Shown here piece after piece: positions 15,400 through 24,958 of a stretch of 64,000 bases of DNA. The DNA lies in contig CBFIEM010000002.1 in assembly GCA_965661625.1 (NCBI GenBank), positions 124,001 to 188,000 of the forward strand, given 5' to 3'. A program made the position numbers and the translations under genes. The notes beneath the pieces were generated by a model, which made no database searches, had not been told where the DNA came from, and worked only from the letters and a program-made list of their open reading frames with translations. The number at the start of each line of letters is the position of its first letter. Positions within the stretch are counted from its first letter, which is position 1. Source of the stretch: GCA-2705995 sp965661625. GTDB taxonomy: Bacteria; Bacteroidota; Bacteroidia; Flavobacteriales_G; Salibacteraceae.

Positions 15400-17316
15400 A
15401 TGAAGTGTGTACGTATAGTTTCTTTAATGGTGTTCTGCTTGCTATTAGTAAGTAAGGGTGCATTTGCTCAGGATGATTTCCGAACGGATTCAAGGAAAGC
15501 CAAGAAGCTGCTGGAAGAAGCGATTATGTTCTACAACCTTCAACGTAATGAGCAAGCTGGCCAGTTGGCGATGGCAGCATTAGGAGAGGATAGCAACTTT
15601 GTAAATGCGTGGATGCTTCTGGGTGAAATGAACATGGAAGACCTTAAGTATGATGCAGCAAAAGCACATTTTCAGCGAGCTTTGGCAATTGAACCATCAG
15701 ACTTTTACTCGAATTATTTTAACCTTGGTCGTGTTAATATGAAGCTCGAGGAGTATGATGCTGCCTTGGCAAACTTTACTGACTTCTTAGAAAACCCTGA
15801 GTTGGATTCACGTGCTGAACGTCTCGGGAAGCGTATGGTTGAAACAGCGTCATACCGTAAACGCATGGTAGAAAGCCCAGTGGCTTTTGATCCGGAAAAT
15901 TTAGGCGCAACGATTAATTCATCATTTTGGGAGCACTCACCGACGCTAACAGCAGATCAAGCAACCATATACTTTACACGAAACCGCCCTAAAGGACAAC
16001 GCAATAGGTTGGATGAAGATTTTTACATCTCAACACGAGATGAAGCTGGAAATTGGCAACAAGCCCAAAATTTAGGAACGAAGATTAATACACAGTTTAA
16101 TGAAGGTGCGTCATGCATATCAGCAGATGGAAGGTACCTCTTTTTTACAAGTTGTGAACGTCCTCAAGGTGTGGGTTCGTGTGACTTGTACCTAGCAAGA
16201 AAGCAAGGTGATGATTGGGTAGAGCCAATAAACCTTGGAAACATAATTAATTCTTATTCATGGGATTCACAACCTTCTTTTAGTGCCGACGGCAGAACGC
16301 TGTATTTTACCTCAAACCGTCGCGGAGGAAAAGGAGGCAAGGACATTTGGATGACACGAGTAGGGGATGATGGGCAATGGACTAAGCCAACGTCTTTGCC
16401 CTTTAATACAAAAGGCGATGACCAGTCCCCGTTTATTCACCCTAATGGATATCGCTTTTATTTCTCAAGCGATGGCAGGATGGGCATGGGTATGAGCGAT
16501 TTATTTTACGTAGATCAACTTGCTGACGGAACATGGGGAGAGCCGGTGAATTTAGGTTATCCGATTAATACTGCCGGGAGTGAGGTGAGTTTAATAGTGT
16601 CTGCTGATGGAAACACAGGCTATTATGCCACTGATAAACCTGGTGGTTCTGGAAAATGGGACTTGTATGCGTTTGAGCTTCCTGAAAGTGTGAAGGCCAA
16701 ACCAGTGGCATACACGAAAGGTGTAGTTATCAATAAAAAAACGGGAGAGCCAATCGGTGCAGCATTTGAGATAATTGACCTTGAAACAGGAAGGAAGGTT
16801 ATTGAGGCAACATCAGACCCCATTAATGGTGAGTTCTTAGTGATTATACCTACTGGAAAACAATATGCGTTGAACGTTTCCAAAACGGGTTATTTATTTC
16901 ATTCGGGTTCATTTTATGTTCAGAGCTACCATGAGTCCAATGAAGTAAACGTTGCGTTAAACCCCATTGAGGTTGGTAAAAAAGTAGTTCTTGAGAATAT
17001 TTTCTTCGAAACGGGAAGCTATGCGTTGAAACCAACTTCAAAAGCAGAACTCGATAAGTTAGTTGCTTTCTTAAATCAAAATAAGGAGTTGAGAATTGAA
17101 ATTGGCGGACATACAGATAATGTTGGCGGGGTTGCAATGAATCAAGAATTATCGAGTAATCGTGCGGAGTCTGTCGCGAATTATTTGGTTGACCAGGGAG
17201 TAGCATCGCATAGACTAACATCGAAGGGTTATAATTTTTCAGAACCCATCGCGTCAAATGATACTGAAGCGGGAAGAGCAAAAAACCGCCGAACAGAATT
17301 TAAGGTTATTGAATAA
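15400..17316 (+). CDS. PorE-like OmpA-family protein (TPR, beta-propeller, CRD, OmpA domain)
   Basis: A signal peptide ends at GAFAQ. Next come TPR repeats (about 25-155) and a WD40/PD40-type beta-propeller with repeated SADGRTLYFTSNR-like blades (about 165-435). A carboxypeptidase-regulatory-like domain (about 445-525) and an OmpA peptidoglycan-binding domain ending at FKVIE complete it. The order TPR, propeller, CRD, OmpA is the architecture of PorE, a periplasmic T9SS component of Porphyromonas gingivalis that links the system to peptidoglycan. Similar proteins also occur outside T9SS loci in multiple paralogues, so assignment to T9SS is inference. ATG 15400 is preferred because it starts a clean signal peptide; a GTG at 15370 overlaps queE. 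Confidence 0.85.
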   Translation: MKCVRIVSLMVFCLLLVSKGAFAQDDFRTDSRKAKKLLEEAIMFYNLQRNEQAGQLAMAALGEDSNFVNAWMLLGEMNMEDLKYDAAKAHFQRALAIEPSDFYSNYFNLGRVNMKLEEYDAALANFTDFLENPELDSRAERLGKRMVETASYRKRMVESPVAFDPENLGATINSSFWEHSPTLTADQATIYFTRNRPKGQRNRLDEDFYISTRDEAGNWQQAQNLGTKINTQFNEGASCISADGRYLFFTSCERPQGVGSCDLYLARKQGDDWVEPINLGNIINSYSWDSQPSFSADGRTLYFTSNRRGGKGGKDIWMTRVGDDGQWTKPTSLPFNTKGDDQSPFIHPNGYRFYFSSDGRMGMGMSDLFYVDQLADGTWGEPVNLGYPINTAGSEVSLIVSADGNTGYYATDKPGGSGKWDLYAFELPESVKAKPVAYTKGVVINKKTGEPIGAAFEIIDLETGRKVIEATSDPINGEFLVIIPTGKQYALNVSKTGYLFHSGSFYVQSYHESNEVNVALNPIEVGKKVVLENIFFETGSYALKPTSKAELDKLVAFLNQNKELRIEIGGHTDNVGGVAMNQELSSNRAESVANYLVDQGVASHRLTSKGYNFSEPIASNDTEAGRAKNRRTEFKVIE

Positions 17317-18736
17317 CCTTGTAAAGCGTCACATCCGAACTGGGGAAATGGTGTAGCTTTTCTAAATTGCGCGATGCAGTAACAGTTGTGTCATTTTCAT
17401 ACTGAATAACAAAATCAGCATCAACCTCGCCTGGGTATCGATTGAATGGTGCTATGTGTGATATGGATTTGGTTTTTAAAATAAAGTTCAGCCCAGGTTC
17501 AAGAAGCCATGAATTGTCAACCACAATAACTGCTGAAGTATCTGCAGAGAGTATTTGGATTAAGCGTTCGTTCGTAGCATCAAAGGGCCAATCAGAATAC
17601 CTTTTTAGTTGAAAGCTGGAAGTAAAATTTACTAGCAGAATCAATGCGATACCGCCCAAAGTAATGTGCACCATGAGGGACCATGATTTTTTAATCAGAT
17701 GTTCCATTAATTGAAGCGCCGCTAAGCATGCTGGAAGGATATTTACAAGAGCAGTTCTGCCCATTAAATAAGGACTCTCTAATACGTGATGTTGAACGAC
17801 TTGAAATGTAACAATTACCATAAAAATCATTGGAAAAATCAAATTGCTCTGTCTGTTAAAAATGAACTTGATTAATCCAAAGAAAAGGGTAAGTGTCATA
17901 AGGCCATAGGTCAATGTTTTGCTCAACTTGTGTGAACCAAGCTCTGATAATGAGCCATTTCTCCAATAGGAAAACAGCAAACTTCCTATGGAGTCTTCCC
18001 AAAAACCTGTGACTCCACCAAAGTATAGCTCACCGGCATGTTTCAGAAGAAGTCCAGGAACAATAACAAACAGAATCATGGAGCCACTAAAAATTGCGCA
18101 TGTCCAAAATAGCTGTTTGTTTTCCAAAAGGGTTTTACCATGAAAAAGGACGAGCCAACCAGCTATGGCCAGAGCACTATAAATAAAGGTATAGCTCGAA
18201 ATTGCACTGAGTAAAGCACAGAGAAGAATTAGGCGAAGCTTTTTAATGCTTGGGGTAGTGTAATGCTTTAATACATACAGAAAACATATGGCCTGAAAGC
18301 AAATCGCCATACTATATCCCCTGGCGAGCGTCAAGTATTCGAACGTGTAGGGATTGGCAATGAGAACGATAAAAATAAAGGTGCGAAAAGGTTGGTTCGA
18401 GGAACTCTTTTCAGCTATTAGCTTGAGCACAATCAAATAGATGATTCCGCAAATTAGGTGGGGAAGGCGATATAAAAAGGCCGATTCTACGCCGAGCTTA
18501 TAAAAAGCATATCCAATTATCGAATTTATAATGTGGTTATTCGCGGTTGGTTCAAACGGGCTGAATAAAAAATAAAATGAATTAGCGAAAAGAAAGTTAT
18601 AGCTAACGCTCTCATCATGCGTGAAAGGTGCATTCCAGCCTTTTAAAAGGAGTAGGATGCTTGCAACCAATATGGAGCTATACGCTAACCAGCTCCAGCT
18701 ATTCGCGCAAAATTTGAACCTTACTTGTTTTAACAT
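17306..18736 (-). CDS. Polytopic GT-C-like membrane glycosyltransferase, putative
   Basis: The 476-residue protein has about ten membrane helices and a soluble C-terminal tail of about 90 residues. After the first helix the sequence FTHDESVSYNF has the acidic loop residues expected of GT-C fold enzymes that use lipid-linked sugar donors (PMT/ArnT group). ANNHIINS in the next loop and YLTLARGYSMA also fit this group. The predicted role is sugar transfer at the outer face of the inner membrane, with target unknown. It is the last gene of a four-gene overlapping operon and overlaps the T9SS cargo gene by 38 bp, so the cargo may be its substrate. Its 3' end overlaps the convergent PorE-like gene by 11 bp. 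Confidence 0.65.
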   Translation of the reverse strand: MLKQVRFKFCANSWSWLAYSSILVASILLLLKGWNAPFTHDESVSYNFLFANSFYFLFSPFEPTANNHIINSIIGYAFYKLGVESAFLYRLPHLICGIIYLIVLKLIAEKSSSNQPFRTFIFIVLIANPYTFEYLTLARGYSMAICFQAICFLYVLKHYTTPSIKKLRLILLCALLSAISSYTFIYSALAIAGWLVLFHGKTLLENKQLFWTCAIFSGSMILFVIVPGLLLKHAGELYFGGVTGFWEDSIGSLLFSYWRNGSLSELGSHKLSKTLTYGLMTLTLFFGLIKFIFNRQSNLIFPMIFMVIVTFQVVQHHVLESPYLMGRTALVNILPACLAALQLMEHLIKKSWSLMVHITLGGIALILLVNFTSSFQLKRYSDWPFDATNERLIQILSADTSAVIVVDNSWLLEPGLNFILKTKSISHIAPFNRYPGEVDADFVIQYENDTTVTASRNLEKLHHFPSSDVTLYKVIQ

Positions 18737-20201
18737 CTCCCGATTTTAATCGAGCCGCCAAGATATATAACCCATTTGGAAGAGCGCCAAGGTTGATGTT
18801 GGTGTGTGAGTTTTCCGCTCGTTGCACAAGTACCTGTTGACCAGTTATTGTATACAACGTAAACGTGCTAAACCCATTACCTACTATACTAATCTCTTGA
18901 GAAGCGGGGTTTGGGTATAGGGTTAGCCTTGTTGTGTTATTGGGTGAATCAGCTAATCCTAACGCAATCAAGGCTGAATCAGTTAAACTTATTGCCAATG
19001 AGTCATTTACGGTTTCGGGAGCAGCACTAACCAATCCTGCATAATCAACCCTTATGATTAAAACATCGGAATAAGAAGCACCATAGCCATTAGTATAGCC
19101 AGCAAGAACAAATCCATCAGAGCTATTTATTCTGCTAATAGATGTTGGAATTTCAGACTCCAAATCTCCGTGTTCAGCATTTCCATTATTGCCCATAAAG
19201 AGAATTTCAAAGTTCTCTTTGTTCCCACCTCTTGTCATTGAGAGTACCGCTCCGTTATTATCCGCTCTCATGGCTACAGCAGCTGCATCTACTCGTTCTC
19301 CAGTTAAGTAGTTGTTTGTTATAAAATCACCTGTGGCGCCATTTATATTCAATACTTCAACTGTAGTTACGCCTGTGTCACTTGAGTTACCCACAGCAAT
19401 GATATTTTGAGGGAGCGAGTCGGTAGCTACAATATCATTGATGTAGTCATCTTGACCTGCAACTAGTGAATCAGCTTGACGGCCTTTTATGAACGTCCAA
19501 TCAGGCTGGAGGGTTGATTCATTGATGCGTTGTAAGAAATGATCCATTTGGATTATTGAAGAAGTATCGGATGTTATTCCTCCTGCTATGTAGATCCCTT
19601 GATTTGGAACCACAATTACACTTGAGAGTATGTCTCTTCCTCCATAATTGATGGTGTCTTCCTGTATTACTGTTTCTGAACCTTCATCGTAATAAACCAC
19701 CCAGCCGTCACCATTAGCATCACCTAAACTTGCTGAAGTTCCTACGAAAGCAAATTTCCCCGGATCATATTCGACAACATCATTAAAATAGTCCCAGTCG
19801 TAGCCTCCAAATCGCTTATTCCATATTAGAGTTCCTGCTTGGTCCCACCTTGTTACGTAGCCATCATATCCGCCGTATCCACCAAGATTGGATTTGCCAG
19901 CAGTGATGTATCCGCCGTCTGAGGTTTCTAAAACTGCAGCGCCAGACTCAATCCCTGAAGTTCCGAAGGTTCTGCTCCACTCAATATTGCCTAAGCTGTC
20001 TAATTTCACCAGGTAAAGGTCGCTATTGTCCAGGTCGAAGCTGCTTGTGCTACCAACAAACACAAAACCATTGTCGCTTGTGTGTTCAATGTCATAGCAG
20101 TAATCATATCCGTTCCCGCCATAAGTTTTGTAGAAGTCGTTTTGACCAGTTACATAGAATGCGGAAATCAGTGCTGATAATAAGAGAAAGTACTTCATCA
20201 T
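18699..20201 (-). CDS. T9SS-secreted protein with beta-propeller-like repeats and type-A sorting domain
   Basis: A signal peptide (to FYVTGQ) is followed by repeats of about 50 residues containing motifs such as YDIEHTSDNGFVFVGST and LETSDGGYITAGKS, which resemble bacterial beta-propeller blades. The C-terminal 75 residues begin with YPNPASQEI and end in a KVQILRE-like strand, the classical type-A C-terminal signal for T9SS export and cell-surface attachment. The mature protein is predicted to sit outside the cell. It overlaps its upstream neighbour by one base and its downstream GT-C gene by 38 bases. The ligand or function is unknown. Confidence 0.88.
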   Translation of the reverse strand: MMKYFLLLSALISAFYVTGQNDFYKTYGGNGYDYCYDIEHTSDNGFVFVGSTSSFDLDNSDLYLVKLDSLGNIEWSRTFGTSGIESGAAVLETSDGGYITAGKSNLGGYGGYDGYVTRWDQAGTLIWNKRFGGYDWDYFNDVVEYDPGKFAFVGTSASLGDANGDGWVVYYDEGSETVIQEDTINYGGRDILSSVIVVPNQGIYIAGGITSDTSSIIQMDHFLQRINESTLQPDWTFIKGRQADSLVAGQDDYINDIVATDSLPQNIIAVGNSSDTGVTTVEVLNINGATGDFITNNYLTGERVDAAAVAMRADNNGAVLSMTRGGNKENFEILFMGNNGNAEHGDLESEIPTSISRINSSDGFVLAGYTNGYGASYSDVLIIRVDYAGLVSAAPETVNDSLAISLTDSALIALGLADSPNNTTRLTLYPNPASQEISIVGNGFSTFTLYTITGQQVLVQRAENSHTNINLGALPNGLYILAARLKSGDVKTSKVQILRE

Positions 20202-21472
20202 TATATTTTTCTACGTAGGTTCAAGAATCCACTTACTCCGCCAGAATAATTCCAAAGGAATAATCCTTCAAGGTTGTTCGTTGATGCAGTCAAGTTCCAG
20301 TTCCCCCATTTCAGACCTCCTTCGAACCCGAGTCTAAATCCACCATATCCGCCATATCCGACCATTGATCCGATTGTTATTCCATGTTTCAAGTGTTTTC
20401 CTCCACGCACAATTAACTGTGGTATTAAACCAGGGAATTGGCGATAAGAAAGATGTCCACTGGCATACCAGTGATTACTAAATTCAGCAAAATAGCTAAT
20501 GGCTACAACTGCCGGAAGCGCCAACGTTTGAGTTCCTTTTACCCCGTTTTTTCGAATGTCTTGCAGAGCTGTGTCTAAACCTGAGTTTTCAAGTGTACTG
20601 TCATTGAAATCAAATAGATCTTCTATGAACACTCCTTCAAAGTAATAATTGGAATCAACGGAATAGTCGACGCTATTCTCATTCCAGCTGATTACGCCTA
20701 AGTCCCTCAATTCTATTTCAATGAAATGAGACTTGAGTTGTTTGTTGGGTTTCAACTCACGATGCGCTAACATTCCAAAACTCGCTCCCAATCCATTTGG
20801 ACTACCAAAGCCTCTGTTTGTGGTGTCAGATTGCTGAATATCGAGCGATGTGTTCAGCGAAACGGACTCTCCATAGGTGGTAGTGTACAATTCGAGTTTA
20901 GTGGAACTGGCTGATGCGAACTGTTCACCATTTAAGAATGAGACAGCGCCAATGACATCCCATTTCCCCAACTTACTCTGCCACCCAAGCTGAAGTTCTT
21001 GAGCACGGATAAATTGCACGTCAAGATTCATTTGTACTACTTTTCCTCGGTAATGTTTATTTCCGTCAATAAAGACTTTGCCCAAGTCATTATCAAATGA
21101 AGTTGTCAATAGCTGCCGATCAAAAAGTCCAATGATAAAGCGGCTTTTGGGTGCTTCAGCATTTTTACCTGAAACGGGTATGGACGCGTAGAATCCAGCG
21201 TCAACTTCAAAACCTAGGCGGTTTAAGTCAGAAGACCTATTGGATATGCGATCAGTCTCAGAAGAACTCAGTCCCTTACCAGAAAATGCACTGTAGTAAA
21301 ATCTACTTGTAAGAAAGGAACTGTTTAGCTCAACATGTGTCCTCAGTCCAATCAATGCAGAATCACTTTTTGAGAAATATTGGCGCATTCCATATTGCTG
21401 ACCAAAAGCATTTAATGCAATCGTCATTACGAATGAGAGTGCACTAAAACTAGTTACTGTAATTAACCTCAT
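20201..21472 (-). CDS. DUF5723-like outer-membrane beta-barrel protein
   Basis: The 423 residues carry a signal peptide and then amphipathic beta strands with many Gly and aromatic residues. The region around IELRDLGVISWNENSVDY followed by YYFEGV resembles the Bacteroidetes DUF5723 family, which is predicted to form an outer-membrane barrel. The last residues FLNLRRKI do not end in Phe/Tyr as porins do, which is a small oddity. The gene overlaps the upstream lipoprotein gene by 23 bp and the downstream T9SS cargo by one base, so the proteins probably act together. It could be a surface anchor or export partner, but that is inference. Confidence 0.65.
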   Translation of the reverse strand: MRLITVTSFSALSFVMTIALNAFGQQYGMRQYFSKSDSALIGLRTHVELNSSFLTSRFYYSAFSGKGLSSSETDRISNRSSDLNRLGFEVDAGFYASIPVSGKNAEAPKSRFIIGLFDRQLLTTSFDNDLGKVFIDGNKHYRGKVVQMNLDVQFIRAQELQLGWQSKLGKWDVIGAVSFLNGEQFASASSTKLELYTTTYGESVSLNTSLDIQQSDTTNRGFGSPNGLGASFGMLAHRELKPNKQLKSHFIEIELRDLGVISWNENSVDYSVDSNYYFEGVFIEDLFDFNDSTLENSGLDTALQDIRKNGVKGTQTLALPAVVAISYFAEFSNHWYASGHLSYRQFPGLIPQLIVRGGKHLKHGITIGSMVGYGGYGGFRLGFEGGLKWGNWNLTASTNNLEGLFLWNYSGGVSGFLNLRRKI

Positions 21473-23045
21473 ACTCTAAGTCTGCGATAAGTTTAGCGTT
21501 GATTTTATAGTAATCAAAAAGGTCAATAGGGGTTGACCCTGCAGCATTGATTGTTGCAGAAACTATTATTGAAGATGTCTTGTACAAATTCGCTATACGC
21601 TCGGCGTTTAAGCTTATTGGAATCCTTCCAAGCACTGGAGATTCAACTTTACCATCAACTCCTGGTGCTGCAGCAGGTATCGTATTTGGAAACGCAATGA
21701 TGGACTCTAACACGCGGTTAGTTGAATCCAATAGGGTTACCTGTATTTCAACTTCAAACGGATACCAGTTTAACGCATGAAGCCATAGTTTGCCACCAAC
21801 AATTCTATTTGTTTGAGGCTCAAGTTCACGATCTAGCTCAAAATCATTTGTATCAACAATGACTAAGCTGTCGGCATTAAAGGAGAGCGGAATCTTGACT
21901 TCGCCGAACAAAGAGAGGCCTTCATTTTCGTAAACGAAATCATTTCCTCCACTGGCATTACCAAATGGATTGAGATTAACCCCTATTTCATACTCAACTA
22001 AATCGGGGATATTACCTAAAAAGTCAGTTATGTTGGAGTTATTTTCGGTTAGCGTTTGCTTGTAGATGCCTGGTTTAACTGGTAAGCCATTGTTGATGTC
22101 TTGTGCACGGTTAATATTGACAGCGCTCTGAGTTAACTCATGGTCTAAATCCACACGATTTCCCGAACCTCTATTGATTCCGGTAAGCCTTGTAATTTGA
22201 GCTTCCATGTCAACGCCAATATTGTTCAGTATTTCAAACGTAACCGAAGCTCTATCTAGATTAATGTTCCCACGCTTTATGTTGTTAAATATATTTAACG
22301 AATCAATGGCTGGCCCGAGATCAACAGTTTGCTGACCAAAGTATCCTCTTCCATACTTAGGTTTGATGTCTATAAAAGAAGCGAGAAATGAGAAGTAATC
22401 TCCACCTGTAACTGTTGTTGTTTGACCATTTGGATCAACTACAGCTGCAAATTCAGAGTTGATAATGTTAAATTCATCTTGGTTTGTCCCGCGAAAGTCG
22501 AACTCATAGTCTGACAAATCATAGGTGCGAGATAGGGTTGTAGGGTTGCTTTTGGTACCTGGAGGAACCGTTTGTGTAACAAATAATGGCTGACCATTTA
22601 GTGTAGCATTAGGTAATCGGTAGGTAACAACAATGGCTTCAGTTACTGTATTCTCATAATCAAGCCTAAGCGAACCAGAGCGTATGGATGCAAATTGCAA
22701 TTCAATTCCGTTTAACGTGTATTGTTCAGTCCCAGTATCTCCAGCTAGCCCTTGCCCAGGTGGCACTGTGATTGCACCTAGAGGTAGTTCAAATCGGATT
22801 TCACTGGAGGTATCAGGAAGGCTATAGATGCTGTCCAGCCCAAAGTTCAAAAATGATTCACGGTAGACAAAGTTCATTGTCCCGTCAGGGTTTGTGGTCA
22901 GCAACGAATCATCAAGTGCGTTCTGAATCTTTAAATCACTTTCAATTAATGGAAACAGCACATCACTAGACCAAGTTGGAGGTTCTAAATCAGGTCGACA
23001 GCTAAATAGTGTTAATAGAAGCCAGATTAATGGTAGTTTTCGCAT
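21450..23045 (-). CDS. Large predicted lipoprotein, unknown function
   Basis: A hydrophobic signal ends in LLTLFSC, a lipobox, followed by RPDLEPPTW. The 531-residue remainder is rich in beta structure and Asn/Thr/Ser with no recognised catalytic motif. Many Bacteroidetes proteins with this start form are paired with DUF5723-like barrels, as here. It heads a four-gene run in which all neighbours overlap. A weak -7-like TAATTTTA lies just before its ATG on the minus strand. Outer-membrane location is predicted; function is unknown. Confidence 0.75.
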   Translation of the reverse strand: MRKLPLIWLLLTLFSCRPDLEPPTWSSDVLFPLIESDLKIQNALDDSLLTTNPDGTMNFVYRESFLNFGLDSIYSLPDTSSEIRFELPLGAITVPPGQGLAGDTGTEQYTLNGIELQFASIRSGSLRLDYENTVTEAIVVTYRLPNATLNGQPLFVTQTVPPGTKSNPTTLSRTYDLSDYEFDFRGTNQDEFNIINSEFAAVVDPNGQTTTVTGGDYFSFLASFIDIKPKYGRGYFGQQTVDLGPAIDSLNIFNNIKRGNINLDRASVTFEILNNIGVDMEAQITRLTGINRGSGNRVDLDHELTQSAVNINRAQDINNGLPVKPGIYKQTLTENNSNITDFLGNIPDLVEYEIGVNLNPFGNASGGNDFVYENEGLSLFGEVKIPLSFNADSLVIVDTNDFELDRELEPQTNRIVGGKLWLHALNWYPFEVEIQVTLLDSTNRVLESIIAFPNTIPAAAPGVDGKVESPVLGRIPISLNAERIANLYKTSSIIVSATINAAGSTPIDLFDYYKINAKLIADLEYEVNYSN

Positions 23046-23124
23046 GTGGTAAAATTAGCAATAAAACAGATGTAGTAATCTTATACCTTTAACACGTTAA
23101 AATGTTTAATGAGTTGTTTGTAGT

Positions 23125-23541
23125 TTGAGGGAAATCAATTCTTGGATATTAGCTTTACTGGTTGGCGGGGGAGCCATGATTATAGCGAATTACAGCTGGC
23201 ATGGCCTTGTTTTAACAGACCTGCAGCGTATCAATTACCCTGTTGAAGTCTATTTGTTGACTACATCAGTTTTAGAAATTGTACTATCCGCAATCATGTT
23301 GGCTGTTGTTATTTACTTGCCTCGACGGATTCCGTTTGTGCATCGAATACTCATATCTGGAGCTTTAACGGGTCTATTTGTATTTGCAATCGCTTTTAAT
23401 TTTGGTCTCAGTTTCGCCACAGAAGTGAACCTATCCCAATTGGGACTTGATGCATGTTGGCAAGTATTCGAACAGGTTTTGGGAGTTGGTGTTTCTGGGT
23501 TAGTAATGATGGTAAGGTCACCGCAGAAAATCCTTCAATAA
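23125..23541 (+). CDS. Small membrane protein with four helices, unknown
   Basis: The 138 residues contain four hydrophobic helices (about 6-25, 42-63, 72-92 and 112-130) and the N-terminal pattern NSWILALLVGGGAMIIANYSW. Size and topology recall DUF1761-like proteins, but the match is too weak to assert. The only plausible start in frame is TTG at 23125, because a stop lies 15 bases upstream. The 3' end overlaps the convergent rarA gene by 7 bp. The frame is well preserved, so coding is likely. Confidence 0.6.
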   Translation: MREINSWILALLVGGGAMIIANYSWHGLVLTDLQRINYPVEVYLLTTSVLEIVLSAIMLAVVIYLPRRIPFVHRILISGALTGLFVFAIAFNFGLSFATEVNLSQLGLDACWQVFEQVLGVGVSGLVMMVRSPQKILQ

Positions 23542-24818
23542 TCATATTTGGTTCCCCAAAGTGTTTTTAAGTGCTCCTTGATTTGCGCCTCACGTGGGGA
23601 ATCTTTTGGTTCATATAATGACACTCCACTCAGTTTGTCAGGCATGTATTCCTGATTGGAAAAACCACCTCTAAAATCATGAGCATATTGGTATCCGTTT
23701 CCATAATCCAATTCACGCATTAACTGGGTTGGTGCATTTCTCAAGTGCAGGGGAACAGGTAGTCCTCCAGTTTCACGAACAAGTTCCTTTGCTTTTTTGA
23801 TTCCTAAATATGAGGCATTGCTTTTTGCGGAACTTGCTAGGTATGTTACAGCTTGAGCTAAAATGATTTCGCACTCGGGGTATCCTGTCATTTGAACAGC
23901 CTGGAAACAGTTGGTCGCGATAACTAATGCAGTAGGGTTGGCATTGCCAATGTCTTCGCTTGCTGCTATCAATAATCTTCTAGCTATGAAAGTAGGGTCT
24001 TCGCCTCCTTCAATCATCCGCGCTAACCAATATAAAGAAGCGTTGGGATCGCTTCCACGAATTGACTTAATAAATGCACTTATTACATCATAATGCTGCT
24101 CACCTTGTTTGTCGTACGACACAGGTTGGTCAGCAACAATTTCTTTTACCCGATCATTGGTAATGCGCTTATTATCCTCAGGCAAGTTTTGGATAACTAA
24201 TTCAAGTGTGTTCAGAAGTTTTCTGGCATCGCCTCCACTAATGGTGTATAGTAAGTCGCGTTCCGCGAGTTCTACATCACTTTCTTTCAGCCAATTGTCT
24301 AGGCTAAAAGCTCGTTCAATAATTTGGTCTAAATGGGTTTTACCTAGCGGTTGCAAGACATAAAGCTGACAACGTGACAACAAAGCAGGGATTACTTCAA
24401 AAGATGGGTTTTCAGTTGTTGCTCCAATCAACGTAACCGTTCCTTTTTCCACTGCCCCGAGCAGCGAGTCTTGCTGAGATTTACTAAATCGATGAATTTC
24501 ATCTATGAACAATAATGGAGATCCAGCTTTAGAAAACATATCTTTCTTGCTGGCTTGTTGAATGACTTCCCGAACATCCTTTACTCCGCTATTTATTGCA
24601 GAAAGGCTATGAAAAGGAACCTGCAGCTCATTACTGATCAGGTTAGCTAAAGTAGTTTTACCGACACCTGGAGGACCCCAAAGAATACAAGAAGGTATTG
24701 ATCCGCGATTGATGATTTTTTTCAGTGAACCAGTTTCCCCAACAAGCTTTTCTTGCCCGATGTACTCCTTGAGGGTCTGAGGTCTTAAACGCTCTGCTAA
24801 TGGCTTTTGATGCATCAT
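23535..24818 (-). CDS. rarA: Replication-associated recombination protein A (RarA/MgsA AAA ATPase)
   Basis: RarA is a clamp-loader-related AAA+ ATPase that acts at stalled replication forks. The 427-residue length is normal. Visible motifs are PLAERLRPQTLKEYIGQE at the N-terminus, Walker A GPPGVGKTT (48-56), Walker B FIDEIHRF and sensor 1 IGATTENPSFE. The C-terminal tetramerisation domain contains ARRLLIAASEDIGNANP and the family end pattern YMPDKLSG. The ATG start gives the expected N-terminus. The cell would use it with UvrB, also encoded here, in DNA maintenance. Confidence 0.96.
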   Translation of the reverse strand: MMHQKPLAERLRPQTLKEYIGQEKLVGETGSLKKIINRGSIPSCILWGPPGVGKTTLANLISNELQVPFHSLSAINSGVKDVREVIQQASKKDMFSKAGSPLLFIDEIHRFSKSQQDSLLGAVEKGTVTLIGATTENPSFEVIPALLSRCQLYVLQPLGKTHLDQIIERAFSLDNWLKESDVELAERDLLYTISGGDARKLLNTLELVIQNLPEDNKRITNDRVKEIVADQPVSYDKQGEQHYDVISAFIKSIRGSDPNASLYWLARMIEGGEDPTFIARRLLIAASEDIGNANPTALVIATNCFQAVQMTGYPECEIILAQAVTYLASSAKSNASYLGIKKAKELVRETGGLPVPLHLRNAPTQLMRELDYGNGYQYAHDFRGGFSNQEYMPDKLSGVSLYEPKDSPREAQIKEHLKTLWGTKYDY

Positions 24819-24876
24819 TTCACGAAAATGAAAAGATTAAATGAACTAAATGTTATTAATGATTCTATAAATAAGA

Positions 24877-24906
24877 TTGTTGAATCAATAATTAAATTTA
24901 ATTTTG
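24877..24906 (+). promoter_or_regulatory. Promoter of the PorG-like gene
   Basis: TTG (24877-24879), a 19-nt spacer and TAATTTTG (24899-24906) match the Bacteroidetes promoter consensus TTG-N19-TAnnTTTG exactly. The downstream ATG at 24959 leaves a leader of about 45 nt. Confidence 0.7.
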
Positions 24907-24958
24907 CCGAAACGAGCGCAAACACGTAATATTGCGCCGTAGTAAAGTTAACGCTATT

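Noticed and set aside
16850..17281. 143-codon minus-strand frame opposite the PorE-like gene
   Set aside because: The OmpA domain on the plus strand is clear; the antisense frame has no recognisable features.
24109..24363. 84-codon open frame on the plus strand inside rarA
   Set aside because: It is an antisense shadow of the well-conserved rarA gene, with Ser-rich low-quality composition and no promoter.
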